Part shown: in pieces, positions 23,036-32,510 of the stretch
How the letters are laid out: each line of letters opens with the position of its first letter
How positions within the stretch are numbered: the first letter of the stretch is position 1
Assembly (NCBI RefSeq): GCF_040869045.1
Contig: NC_090323.1
Span: forward strand, 156,508,426 to 156,572,425
Source of the DNA: Eurosta solidaginis
Taxonomy: Eukaryota > Arthropoda > Insecta > Diptera > Tephritidae
Length of the DNA stretch: 64,000 nt
Reading direction: 5' to 3'
The notes under the pieces: model-generated
What the model saw: the letters and a program-made list of their open reading frames with translations, nothing else
Told to the model about the DNA's origin: nothing
Database searches by the model: none
Made by a program: the position numbers and the translations under genes

Positions 23036-23129
23036 AAAGACCGAAACCCGGATGATATTATTTTTAAAATAAACCAGCTCAACCGCAAGCGCGATGGGGC
23101 ATTCGCCCGTACCCTGTTTTACGATCATG
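23036..23129 (+). repeat. Dispersed repeat F, copy 1
   Basis: Matches 25482-25560 (GACCGAAACCCGGATGATAT versus GACCGAAACGCGGATGATAT). Both copies keep an open peptide of the type KDRNxDDIIxKI...RKRDxAF. Element D starts immediately after it. Confidence 0.5.
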
Positions 23130-24797
23130 CACTGAAAGAAAGAGACTGGTAAAATCAACCGAAATACGGGTCAATTAAACCGAAATTTCTGTTAATTTTT
23201 ATCCACCGCACCAAGATGTTGAATCAACAGCGCACAAATAGTTGATTCATAATTGACAGTTTTAGTATTCAAATGAACAAAAAATTTTGTTGCGACAGCT
23301 TTGTACGAAAATACCTATGTTGCCATATAAATAAATAAATGTAAGGCGCGATAACCTCCGAAGAGATCTAAGGCCGAGTTTCTCTTCCAATTTGCGTCGT
23401 GCTCCTCTTGATTTTCTCTACAAATTGGCCGGACGGGACCTACAAGTTTTATGCCGACTCCGAACGGCATCTGCAAGGCAGATGAGTTTTCACTGAGAGC
23501 TTTTCATGGCAGAAATACACACGGAGCGTTTGCCAAATACTGCCGAGGGTCGACCCCGCTTAGAAAAATTTTCTTCTAATTGAAAAACCTTATTTCTAAA
23601 ATTTTGATGTTGCTTGGCCCGGGGTGCGAACCCAGGGCATACGGTGTGGGCAGGCGGAGCACGCTACCATCACACCAAGGTGGCACTTACTAACCGAATT
23701 GGGCTTACATCAAATATGCTGGCACAGATTAAACATTATACACTTTATTATTTTGTTTTATTAAACGCACTTTCACCAAATTTTATATTTTATAATTTAA
23801 TTTATAGTTTTGAACTTCGCTTTGCTAATAGAAATGAAAATAATAGTCACAAAACTGATTCTCAGTTCTTTCGGTTGCGCTCAGCTCATTCTCAATTTCT
23901 TCTCTTGCATGTAGTTGCCACACTTGATTGTTTCGAACAAAACTTGTATAAATGTTTGACATAACATTTTAAATAGAGAACTTTGTAAGTTATATAAAAG
24001 TAAGGAATCAAATCGCTAAAAGGTAATTCACCACTGGAGTAACTTGACATGTAATTCGGTTAGTTTAATTTTCGTAACACTTTAAGTTGATACGATTACA
24101 AAACAACTCAAACTTTTATGTTGTCAGAAACATCAACTTTAAAAACGGATGTTTTTTATTATCTTATTAAATTCGTTCGCGTGAGTAAAAATTCGTAAAA
24201 ACTTGAATAAAATGTTACTAACTTTGGAAAAAGCGTGTTCGTTCAAACAAACCTCTTGCAACAAGAGGGCGCAATTTTGCATTTCGCTTGGAGCAGAAAT
24301 TGCAAAATTGTACCCGATAAATAGGTGTCCCGGTATCTCATAATTTTTTTCACAGTAAATTCAAAAAAGGGTTTTTCGTTTTGTATTGATAACTGAAAAA
24401 CTAGTTTTTTGTTGTTTTCCCATTTTGTATGTTTTTCGATTTGGTGGTTAAACAAGTGGCACCATCGTCATAAGTAGAAAGTATAGAACACAGTGGGCGA
24501 AAATTTTTTTTTGAAATTTGCTCATGTATTGACTGTTGAACGCTGTTGAAATGACCAGTGAGATCAGTTGTGTTACCAGAAAAATCAGTTAGATTGACCA
24601 GGAATCTGTCAATTTTACAGAATTTTGTTAACTTAAGAACAACAATTTCTCTTTTGTTAAAATGACTAAACTAATTTGTTCGTTTGACAAAGAACTCGGT
24701 CGAAATAACCGTAATTCGATCAATTTCACCGAATCTCCGTTAAGTCAAGAACAACAGAACCGATTTGTTGATTTTACTAGCACCATTTCTTTCAGTG
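23130..24797. mobile_element. DNA element D with about 30-bp inverted ends
   Basis: The left end (23130) starts CACTGAAAGAAAGAGACTGG followed by TAAAATCAAC. The right end on the minus strand (24797) starts CACTGAAAGAAATGGTGCTA followed by GTAAAATCAAC. Subterminal motifs such as CAATT and ACCGAAAT repeat inside both ends. A minus-strand SINE (23327-23685) is nested inside. No transposase frame was found, so it is non-autonomous. The flanks share only TG on each side, too short to decide the superfamily. A related fragment lies at 19715-19978. Confidence 0.65.
23327..23685 (-). mobile_element. SINE copy S3
   Basis: Minus-strand full-length copy with (TTTA)n tail at 23327-23341, body GGCGCGATAACCTCCGAAGA (plus strand) and a complete A/B-box head at about 23610-23685. 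No convincing flanking duplication. Nested inside element D. Confidence 0.8.
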
Positions 24798-25481
24798 TGG
24801 TTTGAAAAATATTTTCACTCAAACGATAGCTGTGAATCGGTCAATCTTTTTTTGAAAATGGCAATCAATTCATGCAATGGACAGAAGCATTTAAGGTCTA
24901 CTATGGCATAAAGGATTAGTGCTTTAATATTATGTGGTGCGATTTTAAACCAAAATAAAAACTAGATTAGGTTACGCAGGGTTGAAGAGATCCTAGCAGG
25001 GGAAGCTCACTTGGACAATATGAAAGTCTGTTGTGAAACAACAAAAGATAACTGTGACGTAAGTTATAGCTGCTGAGAAAACCATTGCGTGAAAATGGTG
25101 TAGTTTCGAATAAGGCCGATCTCGACCCTGGATCAGTCCTTCGGTGATCCTTTTAAGTGAAGATTAAAATATTTTGGCCTAGTTCTGGCAAACACTGGAC
25201 AGTCAAGCAGGTATTCAAGCATGAAGTGCATCGTATGGATTTCAAAGGACTGGACGATATGTTAAAGCCCGAATCGCCATTGGTGCGTGAGTCTTCAGGC
25301 AAAATTGATCACACTACCCTGCAAGAGGTAGTGTCCGACCATCGATTGCTTAACTGACTCGAGTTCCATCTACGGAGGCGCGACCATAGGTGGCCGAAGA
25401 TTCTCGTACCCCCTACAGTCATCTAAATTCGATCAGGTACGCTCTAGGAGATCTGCGTAACAATTGACTCTTATAGTTCAA
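24798..25481. other. No gene recognised
   Basis: Contains a 66-codon plus-strand frame (25157-25357) with no recognised motif. Confidence 0.4.
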
Positions 25482-25560
25482 AGACCGAAACGCGGATGAT
25501 ATTATTTATAAAATATTTCGACGCAGCCGCAAGCGAGATGAGGCATTCACTTACTACTCC
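25482..25560 (+). repeat. Dispersed repeat F, copy 2
   Basis: See 23036-23129; similarity extends from GACCGAAACGCGG to GAGGCATTCAC. Confidence 0.5.
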
Positions 25561-25619
25561 CAACCGTTCAACTGTTGTTTATAGTCGCTTGGCTTTTAGA
25601 GTAGATGTTGAATAGCGGG

Positions 25620-25825
25620 TATCTTTATGGTGTTAGCGGTCGAACAGATGGGCGAAGGGACGGGCGGACGCATACGGCTTAATCAAATCAAATTTTATTT
25701 CGATACTGATGATTTTGGTATATGGTGTATCTATATCTGTCTCAATTCCTTTATACATGTACAACCACTCGTTATCCAATCAAAGTTATAACACCTGTGT
25801 ACAAGTACAGCTGGGTATAAACTTC
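25620..25825 (+). mobile_element. Family A fragment, copy A7
   Basis: Diverged copy of the family-A 5' end (plus orientation of 62000-62185): ACGGGCGGACG, TTTCGATACTGATGATTTTG, CGTTATCCAATCAAAGTTA and GGGTATAAA. Confidence 0.7.
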
Positions 25826-26189
25826 TATCAGCTTTAATTATAACTAGTATCGCCTGTGGTCGAAATTCGACCAACGTGTATTTGTTTTAACTTAGTCTAT
25901 GCATCAAGTGTTGGAAATATAACAAACTGGTCTAACTTACTTAACTTTTTCTTTAAAATTTTGAATTTCATCTAAGACGTTGTACTTTTTGATTGTATTT
26001 CCTTAAATTTTCTACAAACTTTTGCACATGTAATTATAACGTTTTGGTATGGAGCTCCTTAAACGAAAATATAACAAGTAAGGAAGGCTAGGTTCGGGTG
26101 TAACCGAACATTACATACTCAGTTGAGAGCTATGGAGACAAACTAAGGAAAAATCACCATGTAGGAAAATGAACATATGGTAACCCTGG

Positions 26190-29100
26190 AATTTGTTTGT
26201 ATGACATGTATATCAAACGGAAGGTATTAAAGAGTATTTTAAAAGGGAGTGGACCTTAGTTCTTTAGGTGCACGCCTTTTCGAGATATCGTCATAAAGGT
26301 GGACCCGGGGTGACTCTATAATGTGTTTGTACGATATGGGTATCGAATTAAAGGTATTAATGAGTATTTTAAAAGGGAGTGGACCATAGTTCTATAGGTG
26401 GACGCCTTTTCGAGATATCACCATAAAGGTGGACCAGGGGTGACTCTATAATGTGTTTGTACGATATGGGTATCAATTTAAAGGTATTAATGAGTATTTT
26501 AAAAGAGAGTGGACCTTAGTTCTATAGGTGGACGCCTTTTCGAGATATCGCCATAAAGGCGGACCAGGGGTGACTCTAGAATTTGTTTGTACGATATGGG
26601 TATCAAACGAAAGGTGTTAATGAGTATTTTAAAAGGGAGTGGACCTTAGTTCTTTAGGTGGACGCCTTTTCGAGATATCGCCATAAAGGTGGACCAGGGG
26701 TGACTATATAAAGTGTTTGTACGATATGGGTATCAAACGAAAGGTTTTAATGAGTATTTTAAAAGGGAGTGGGCCTTATTTCTATGGGTGGACGCCTTTT
26801 CGAGATATCACCATAAAGGTGTACCAGGGGTGACTCTAGAATTTGTTTGTACGATATGGGTATCAAATGAAAGGTGTTAATGAGTATTTTAAAAGGGAGT
26901 GGGCCATAGTTCTATAGATAGACGCAATATCGCCATAAAGGTGGACCAGGGGTGACTCTGGAATGTGTTTGTACGATATGGGTATCAAACGAAAGGTGTT
27001 AATGAGTATTTTAAAAGGGAGTGGGCCTTAGTTCTATGGGTTGACGCCTTTTCGAGATATCGACATAAAGGTGGACCAGGGGTGACTCTGGAATGTATTT
27101 GTACGATATGGGTATCAAACGAAAGTTGTTAATGAGTATTTTAAAAGGGAGTGGGCCTTAGTTCTATGGGTTGACGCCTTTTCGAGATATCGACATAAAG
27201 GTGGACCAGGGGTGACTCTGGAATGTATTTGTACGATATGGGTATCAAATGAAAGGTGTTAATGAGTATTTTAAAAGGGAGTGGGCCTTAGTTCTATAGG
27301 TGGTCGCCTTTTCTAGATATCGACATAAAGGTGCACCAGGGGTGACTCTGGAATGTATTTGTACGATATGGGTATCAAACGAAAGGTGTTAATGAGTATT
27401 TTAAAAGGGAGTGGGCCTTAGTTCTATGGGTTGACGCCTTTTCGAGATATCGCCATAAAGGCGGACCATGGGTGACTCTAGAATTTGTTTGTACGATATG
27501 GGTATCAAACGAAAGGTGTTAATGAGTATTTTAAAAGAGAGTGGGCCTTAGTTCTATGGGTGGACGCATTTTCGAGATATCGCCATAAAGTCGGACCAGG
27601 GGTGACTCTAGAATTTGTTTGTACGATATGGGTATTAAATGAAAGGTGTTAATGAGTATTTTAAAAGGGAGTGGACCTTAGTTCTTTAGGTGCACGCCTT
27701 TTCGAGATATCGCCATAAAGGTGGACCCGGGGTGACTCTATAATGTGTTTGTACGATATGGGTATCGAATTAAAGGTATTAATGAGTATTTTAAAAGGGA
27801 GTGGACCATAGTTCTATAGGTGGACGCCTTTTCGAGATATCACCATAAAGGTGGACCAGGGGTGACTCTATAATGTGTTTGTACGATATGGGTATCAAAT
27901 TAAAGGTATTAATGAGTACTTTAAAAGAGAGTGGACCTTAGTTCTATAGGTGGACGCCTTTTCGAGATATCGCCATAAAGGCGGACCAGGGGTGACTCTA
28001 GAATTTGTTTGTACGATATGGGTATCAAACGAAAGGTGTTAATGAGTATTTTAAAAGGGAGTGGACCTTAGTTCTTTAGGTGGACGCCTTTTCGAGATAT
28101 CGCCATAAAGGTGGACCAGGGGTGACTCTATAAAGTGTTTGTACGATATGGGTATCAAACGAAAGGTGTTAATGAGTATTTTAAAAGGGAGTGGGCCTTA
28201 TTTCTATGGGTGGACGCCTTTTCGAGATATCACCATAAAGGTGTACCAGGGGTGACTCTAGAATTTGTTTGTACGATATGGGTATCAAATGAAAGGTGTT
28301 AATGAATATTTTAAAAGGGAGTGGACCTTAGTTCTTTAGGTGGACGCCTTTTCGAGATATCGCCATAAAGGTGGACCAGGGGTGACTCTATAATGTGTTT
28401 GTACGATATGGGTATCAAACGAAAGGTGTTAATGAGTATTTTAAAAGGGAGTGGGCCTTATTTCTATGGGTGGACGCCTTTTCGAGATATCACCATAAAG
28501 GTGTACCAGGGGTGACTCTAGAATTTGTTTGTACGATATGGGTATCAAATGAAAGGTGTTAATGAATATTTTAAAAGGGAGTGGACCTTAGTTCTTTAGG
28601 TGGACGCCTTTTCGAGATATCGCCATAAAGGTGGACCAGGGGTGACTCTATAATGTGTTTGTACGATATGGGTATCAAACGAAAGGTGTTAATGAGTATT
28701 TTAAAAGGGAGTGGGCCTTATTTCTATGGGTGGACGCCTTTTCGAGATATCACCATAAAGTCGGACCAGGGGTGACTCTAGAATTTGTTTGTACGATATG
28801 GGTATCAAACGAAAGGTGTTAATGAGTATTTTAAAAGGGAGTGGACCTTAGTTCTTTAGGTGGACGCCTTTTCGAGATATCGCCATAAAGGTGGACCAGG
28901 GGTGACTCTATAATGTGTTTGTACGATATGGGTATCAAATGAAAGGTGTTAATGAGTATTTTAAAAGGGAGTGGACTTTAGTTCTTTAGCTGGACGCCTT
29001 TTCGGGATATCGCCATAAAGGTGGACCAGGGGTGACTCTATAATGTGTTTGTACGATATGGGTATCAAATTAAAGGTATTAATGAGTATTTTAAAAGGGC

Positions 29101-29400
29101 GTGGACCTTAGTTCTATGTGTGGACGCATTTTCGAGATATCGCCATAAAGTCGGACCAGGGGTGACTCTAGAATTTGTTTGTACGATATGGGTATCAAAC
29201 GAAAGGTGTTAATGAGTATTTTAAAAGGGAGTGGACCTTAGTTCTATGGGTGGACGCCTTTTCGAGATATCGCCATAAAGGCAGACCAGGGGTGACTCTA
29301 GAATTTGTTTGTACGATATGGGTATCAAATTAAAGGTATTAATGAGGGTTTTAAAAGGGAGTGGTGGTAGTTGTATATGTGAAGGTGTTTTCGAAATAAC
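26190..29400 (+). repeat. 130-bp tandem array with higher-order structure
   Basis: The phase mark AATGAGTATTTTAAAA recurs at 26229 (variant), 26359, 26489 and onward every 130 bp to 29341, 25 times, with one 122-bp step at 26879-27001 caused by an 8-bp loss. Two levels of order are visible. A block of about five monomers at 26235-26885 is nearly identical to 27657-28307, offset 1,422 bp, including rare variants such as GGTGCACGCC. A 260-bp dimer at 28171-28430 repeats apparently without change at 28431-28690. Units carry TTTTCGAGATATC and TACGATATGGGTATCAAA. Confidence 0.95.
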
Positions 29401-30170
29401 GACCAAATGTGGACCAGGGTGACCCAGACCGTCATCTGTCGGGTACCGCTAATTTAGTTATATATGTAATACCATGAACAGTATTCCTGCCAAAATTCCA
29501 AGGGCTTTTGATTTCGCCCTGCAGAACTTTTTCATATTCTTTTACTTAATATGGTAGGTGTCAGACCCATTTTACAAAGCCTTTTTCTAAAGTTGTATTT
29601 AGCGTCGATAAACTAATCCAATTACCATGTTTCATCCCTTTTTTCGTATTTGGTATAGAATTATCGCATTTTTTTTTTAAATTTTTTTGTAATTTTCGAT
29701 ATCGAAAATGTGGGCGTGGTCATAGTCGGATTTCAACCATTTTTCATGCCAAGAAAAAGTGAGTTCAGATAATTACGTGAACTGAGTTTAGTAAAGATAT
29801 ATCGATTTTTGCTCAAGTTATGGTGTTAACGGCCGAGCGGAAGGACAGACGGCCGACTGTGTATAAAAACTGGGCGTGGCTTCAACCGATTTCGCCCTTT
29901 TTCTCAGAAAACAGTTACCGTCCTAGAGTCTAAGCCCCTACCAAATTTCACAAGAATTGGTAAATTTTTGTTCGACTTATGGCATCAAAAGTATCCTAGA
30001 TAAATTAAATGAAAAAGGGCGGAGCCACGCCCATTTTTAAATTTTCTTTTATTTTTGTATTTTGTTGCACCATATCATTACTGGAGTTGAATGTTGACAT
30101 AATTTACTTATATACTGTAAAGATATTAACTTTTTTTTCTCCGATTTTGCTAATTTTTATTAGGCATATA

Positions 30171-30493
30171 TGTGGGAGTGACAGACGGACGTAGAACAAG
30201 AAGTGGACGCAGCTTAAACACAGTGACAGCAACGTAAAGGAATGCAACCCTGTAACGAGAAGAGACGGACAAGATAATTGGAGAGATGGGAGGACGAAAG
30301 AGCGACTGACGATGACCAAGTTATGAGAAGACAGCAAACGAACGAACGAGCAGTTGACACTTTGGCACCAACCAGAACGCAGCTCATAAAGTTATACTTA
30401 TACATGTTATATGTTATATGTAATATATACCTAAATTTTTAATAAAGATATATGAATTACATTAAACCAAACCGCGTATTAAACAAATCCACA
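30171..30493 (+). repeat. 5' LTR
   Basis: 323 bp starting TGTGGGAGTGACAG and ending AAATCCACA. An AATAAA signal lies at 30441-30446, followed about 45 bp later by the LTR end. Differs from the 3' LTR by about eight substitutions and no indel. Confidence 0.95.
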
Positions 30494-30496
30494 TTT

Positions 30497-30514
30497 TGGG
30501 GGCTCGCCCGGAAT
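30497..30514 (+). promoter_or_regulatory. Primer binding site, tRNA-Pro-like
   Basis: TGGGGGCTCGCCCGGAAT begins three bases after the 5' LTR. It resembles the known proline-tRNA-type primer site with two differences. The exact fly tRNA was not compared. Confidence 0.65.
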
Positions 30515-30864
30515 AAGCCAACCGAAGAAAAAATCATCTGCGTCTCAGGCAAACAGAGCTAAGGCAAGCGAAAAAGTAGTGACTGCGTGCGAAATAGACA
30601 AAACTGCAACAATCAAGAAGAGGGACGTCTGCGTTTTGAAGTCGGCAGAGTTGAGCTAAAGAAAAGAAAATTTGCGGCTGCATAACCAATTTAAGGTAAC
30701 CAAATTCATAAAATCCGGAGAAATTTGACCTTTGCGTTAGTTGCACCAAAAACAATACGCATTTGTGACCAAAGGTAACACGATTTTTTTCACCGTTACA
30801 TACATATATGCCCACATACATCGAAATATATGTATTTGTAAGAACACATAAAATCAACGGAGGT

Positions 30865-30938
30865 ATGCAAGCACAGTTACGTATAATAACCGCATGAACG
30901 CCAGCAGATCAGAACCTCAGCGGCGTCAACAAAAATGA
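30865..30938 (+). promoter_or_regulatory. Two short upstream ORFs chained to gag by ATGA overlaps
   Basis: An ATG at 30865 opens a 10-codon frame ending TGA at 30895-30897. That stop overlaps the next ATG (30894-30896), whose 14-codon frame ends TGA at 30936-30938. That stop in turn overlaps the gag ATG (30935-30937). The arrangement resembles stop-restart overlaps, but function is inferred. Confidence 0.6.
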
Positions 30939-31857
30939 CAGTAGTGAATCTAAAAGAAAGATTAAGAGAACTAGGGTTAGGAGTGGTTGGACGCAAACAC
31001 GGACTTAGGGAAAGACTACTCCAATATTTAGGCCTGATTGATGATGGGGACGACGAAGATGAAGATGAAGATGGTGATTCCCAGCCGAATCAATCCGTAA
31101 TGAAGTTCCATTCAGACCATCGCCTGCGCCGGCAAGTACTGCGCACTTCACCTTTAAAGATATTCAGGAAAGTCTGTCAACTTTCGACGGCTCCGACACA
31201 TCCGACATAAAGAAGTGGATTGAGCAAATAGAAGAGAATGCCAAAATCGTAAACTGGAACGAAGTTCACAAATTTATATACGCAAAACAATTGTTACGTG
31301 GTGCTGCTAAACTTTTCGTAAGTAGTCAAACTGGGTTACGGGATTGGAGTTCTTTGAAACTGTGTCTCAGTAAAGAGTTTGGTAGTAAGCTGTCCTCAGC
31401 TGATGTTCACAAAATATTAGCGAAAAGACATAAGAAGCAAGGCGAATCATATCGCGAGTATTTGTATGCGTTAATGGAGATAGGCTATTCGGTTCGATTA
31501 GATGAAGAAAGTTTATTGGAATATTTTATTGATGGTATTCCTGGTTCTAAATTCAGTAAGGCTGTACTTTATCAGGCAAAAACCATAAGTGAGCTAAAGG
31601 AGCAAATAGTCATTTACGAAAAGATTAAGCAGGGATCACGACTGGATAATTTTAAGAAGGTTGAGCCATATAATAGACCCAAACAAGAAAACATAAATTC
31701 TACTTTGCCAACAAAAATCGAAAAGAGATGTTTTAAATGTGGCGAATTTTCGCATTTAGCGAAAGATTGCAGACATAGAGAATTTAAATGTTTCAAATGC
31801 CAACAAATTGGACATAGGTCTTTCGAATGCAAAACACAACAGGGTATAGGCACATAG
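30935..31857 (+). pseudogene. gag: SAP domain and two zinc knuckles, one frameshift
   Basis: Gag forms the particle that packages element RNA. The first frame (30935-31210) opens with a SAP-type helix-extended-helix motif (about residues 3-32: VVNLKERLRELGL...GLRERLLQYL), a DNA-binding fold unusual at a Gag N-terminus, followed by an acidic run. Near 31097-31105 the frame slips: upstream sequence is in one frame, while TFKDIQESLSTFDGS and all later sequence continue in another, which runs openly to 31857. The second part has the helical Gag core and two CX2CX4HX4C knuckles, CFKCGEFSHLAKDC and CFKCQQIGHRSFEC. It ends in TAG at 31855, discussed under protease. The start at 30935 has an AACAAAA context. 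Confidence 0.85.
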
Positions 31858-32193
31858 CGTGAACATCAACAGGGTACGGGCACAAAGCGCGAACAGGGTC
31901 ACGTTAATTCAATTGGTGAAGCACCAAAAACTAACTTAAAACTTAAAAAGATAAATGTTTCCAACATGGACGTAGGGGCTCTAATCGATACAGGCTGTAT
32001 TTTATGTTTAATGCGATGCGACATATTTAACAAGTTGGATAAATCTATTCAACTGGTTCCAGAAAGACGGCAACTGTTTGGTATTGGTGCATCCAGAATA
32101 TCGACTAGGGGTAGTTTTGAAATAAAGGTACTAATAGATAAAAGCCCAGTAAACTTAACGTTTCACGTAGTAGAAGCAGGTGACATAAGCTAA
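31858..32193 (+). pseudogene. Aspartic protease segment of pol
   Basis: In the same frame as the end of gag, separated only by the TAG at 31855-31857. The active-site loop is ALIDTGC (about 31978-31998), followed by a second-strand region with FGIGASRISTRGSF. Retroviral-type proteases act as dimers to cut the polyprotein. A 27-nt unit repeats at 31837-31863 and 31867-31893; the second copy has AAG (31885-31887) where the first has the TAG stop, so the stop most likely arose from a Lys codon. The frame ends at TAA 32191-32193, before the RT linker, which is in another frame. Confidence 0.75.
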
Positions 32194-32221
32194 AAAAATT
32201 TGTGAATTTAGAGATAGAACT

Positions 32222-32510
32222 GTGGCGTCGAGTAACGTCGATAATGAAGATGTAGCAAAAGCTGTTGTGCCAAAGGACGACGATCCGATGGCAAATATTT
32301 TTTCAAATTCATGTTTTAATGTTATCGGGGAAGAAACAGATTATGATTTAGCTCACCTTAATAAGGGATTGGCTAGCGTGGTAAGGCAAATGATAGAAGA
32401 GTACAAGCCAAAGAAAGATAATAGCCCTCCAGTGAACATGAAAATCATCCTTACTGACGAAGTTCCTGTCTATCAACCGCCGCGAAGGGTGTCATACGAA
32501 GAACAAAAAG
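32222..32510 (+). pseudogene. Protease-RT linker, out of frame with RT
   Basis: Encodes the stretch normally leading into RT: HLNKGLASVVRQMIEEYKPK, then MKIILTDEVPVYQPPRRVSY, which matches the conserved peptide before Ty3/gypsy RT. The frame then shifts at the A-run near 32504-32510; in the new frame the sequence continues as VEQWLDEGIIRPSSSSYASP. One base has been gained or lost here. Confidence 0.75.

Noticed and set aside
26190..29400. CRISPR-like array
   Set aside because: Units are contiguous 130-bp repeats without unique spacers, in a eukaryotic context.
29221..29406. Open frames within the 130-bp arrays
   Set aside because: They come from the repeat phase and are broken from unit to unit.
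30170..30405. Minus-strand frames in the LTRs (also 34850-35183)
   Set aside because: Shadow frames of LTR sequence, identical in nature at both LTRs and without motifs.
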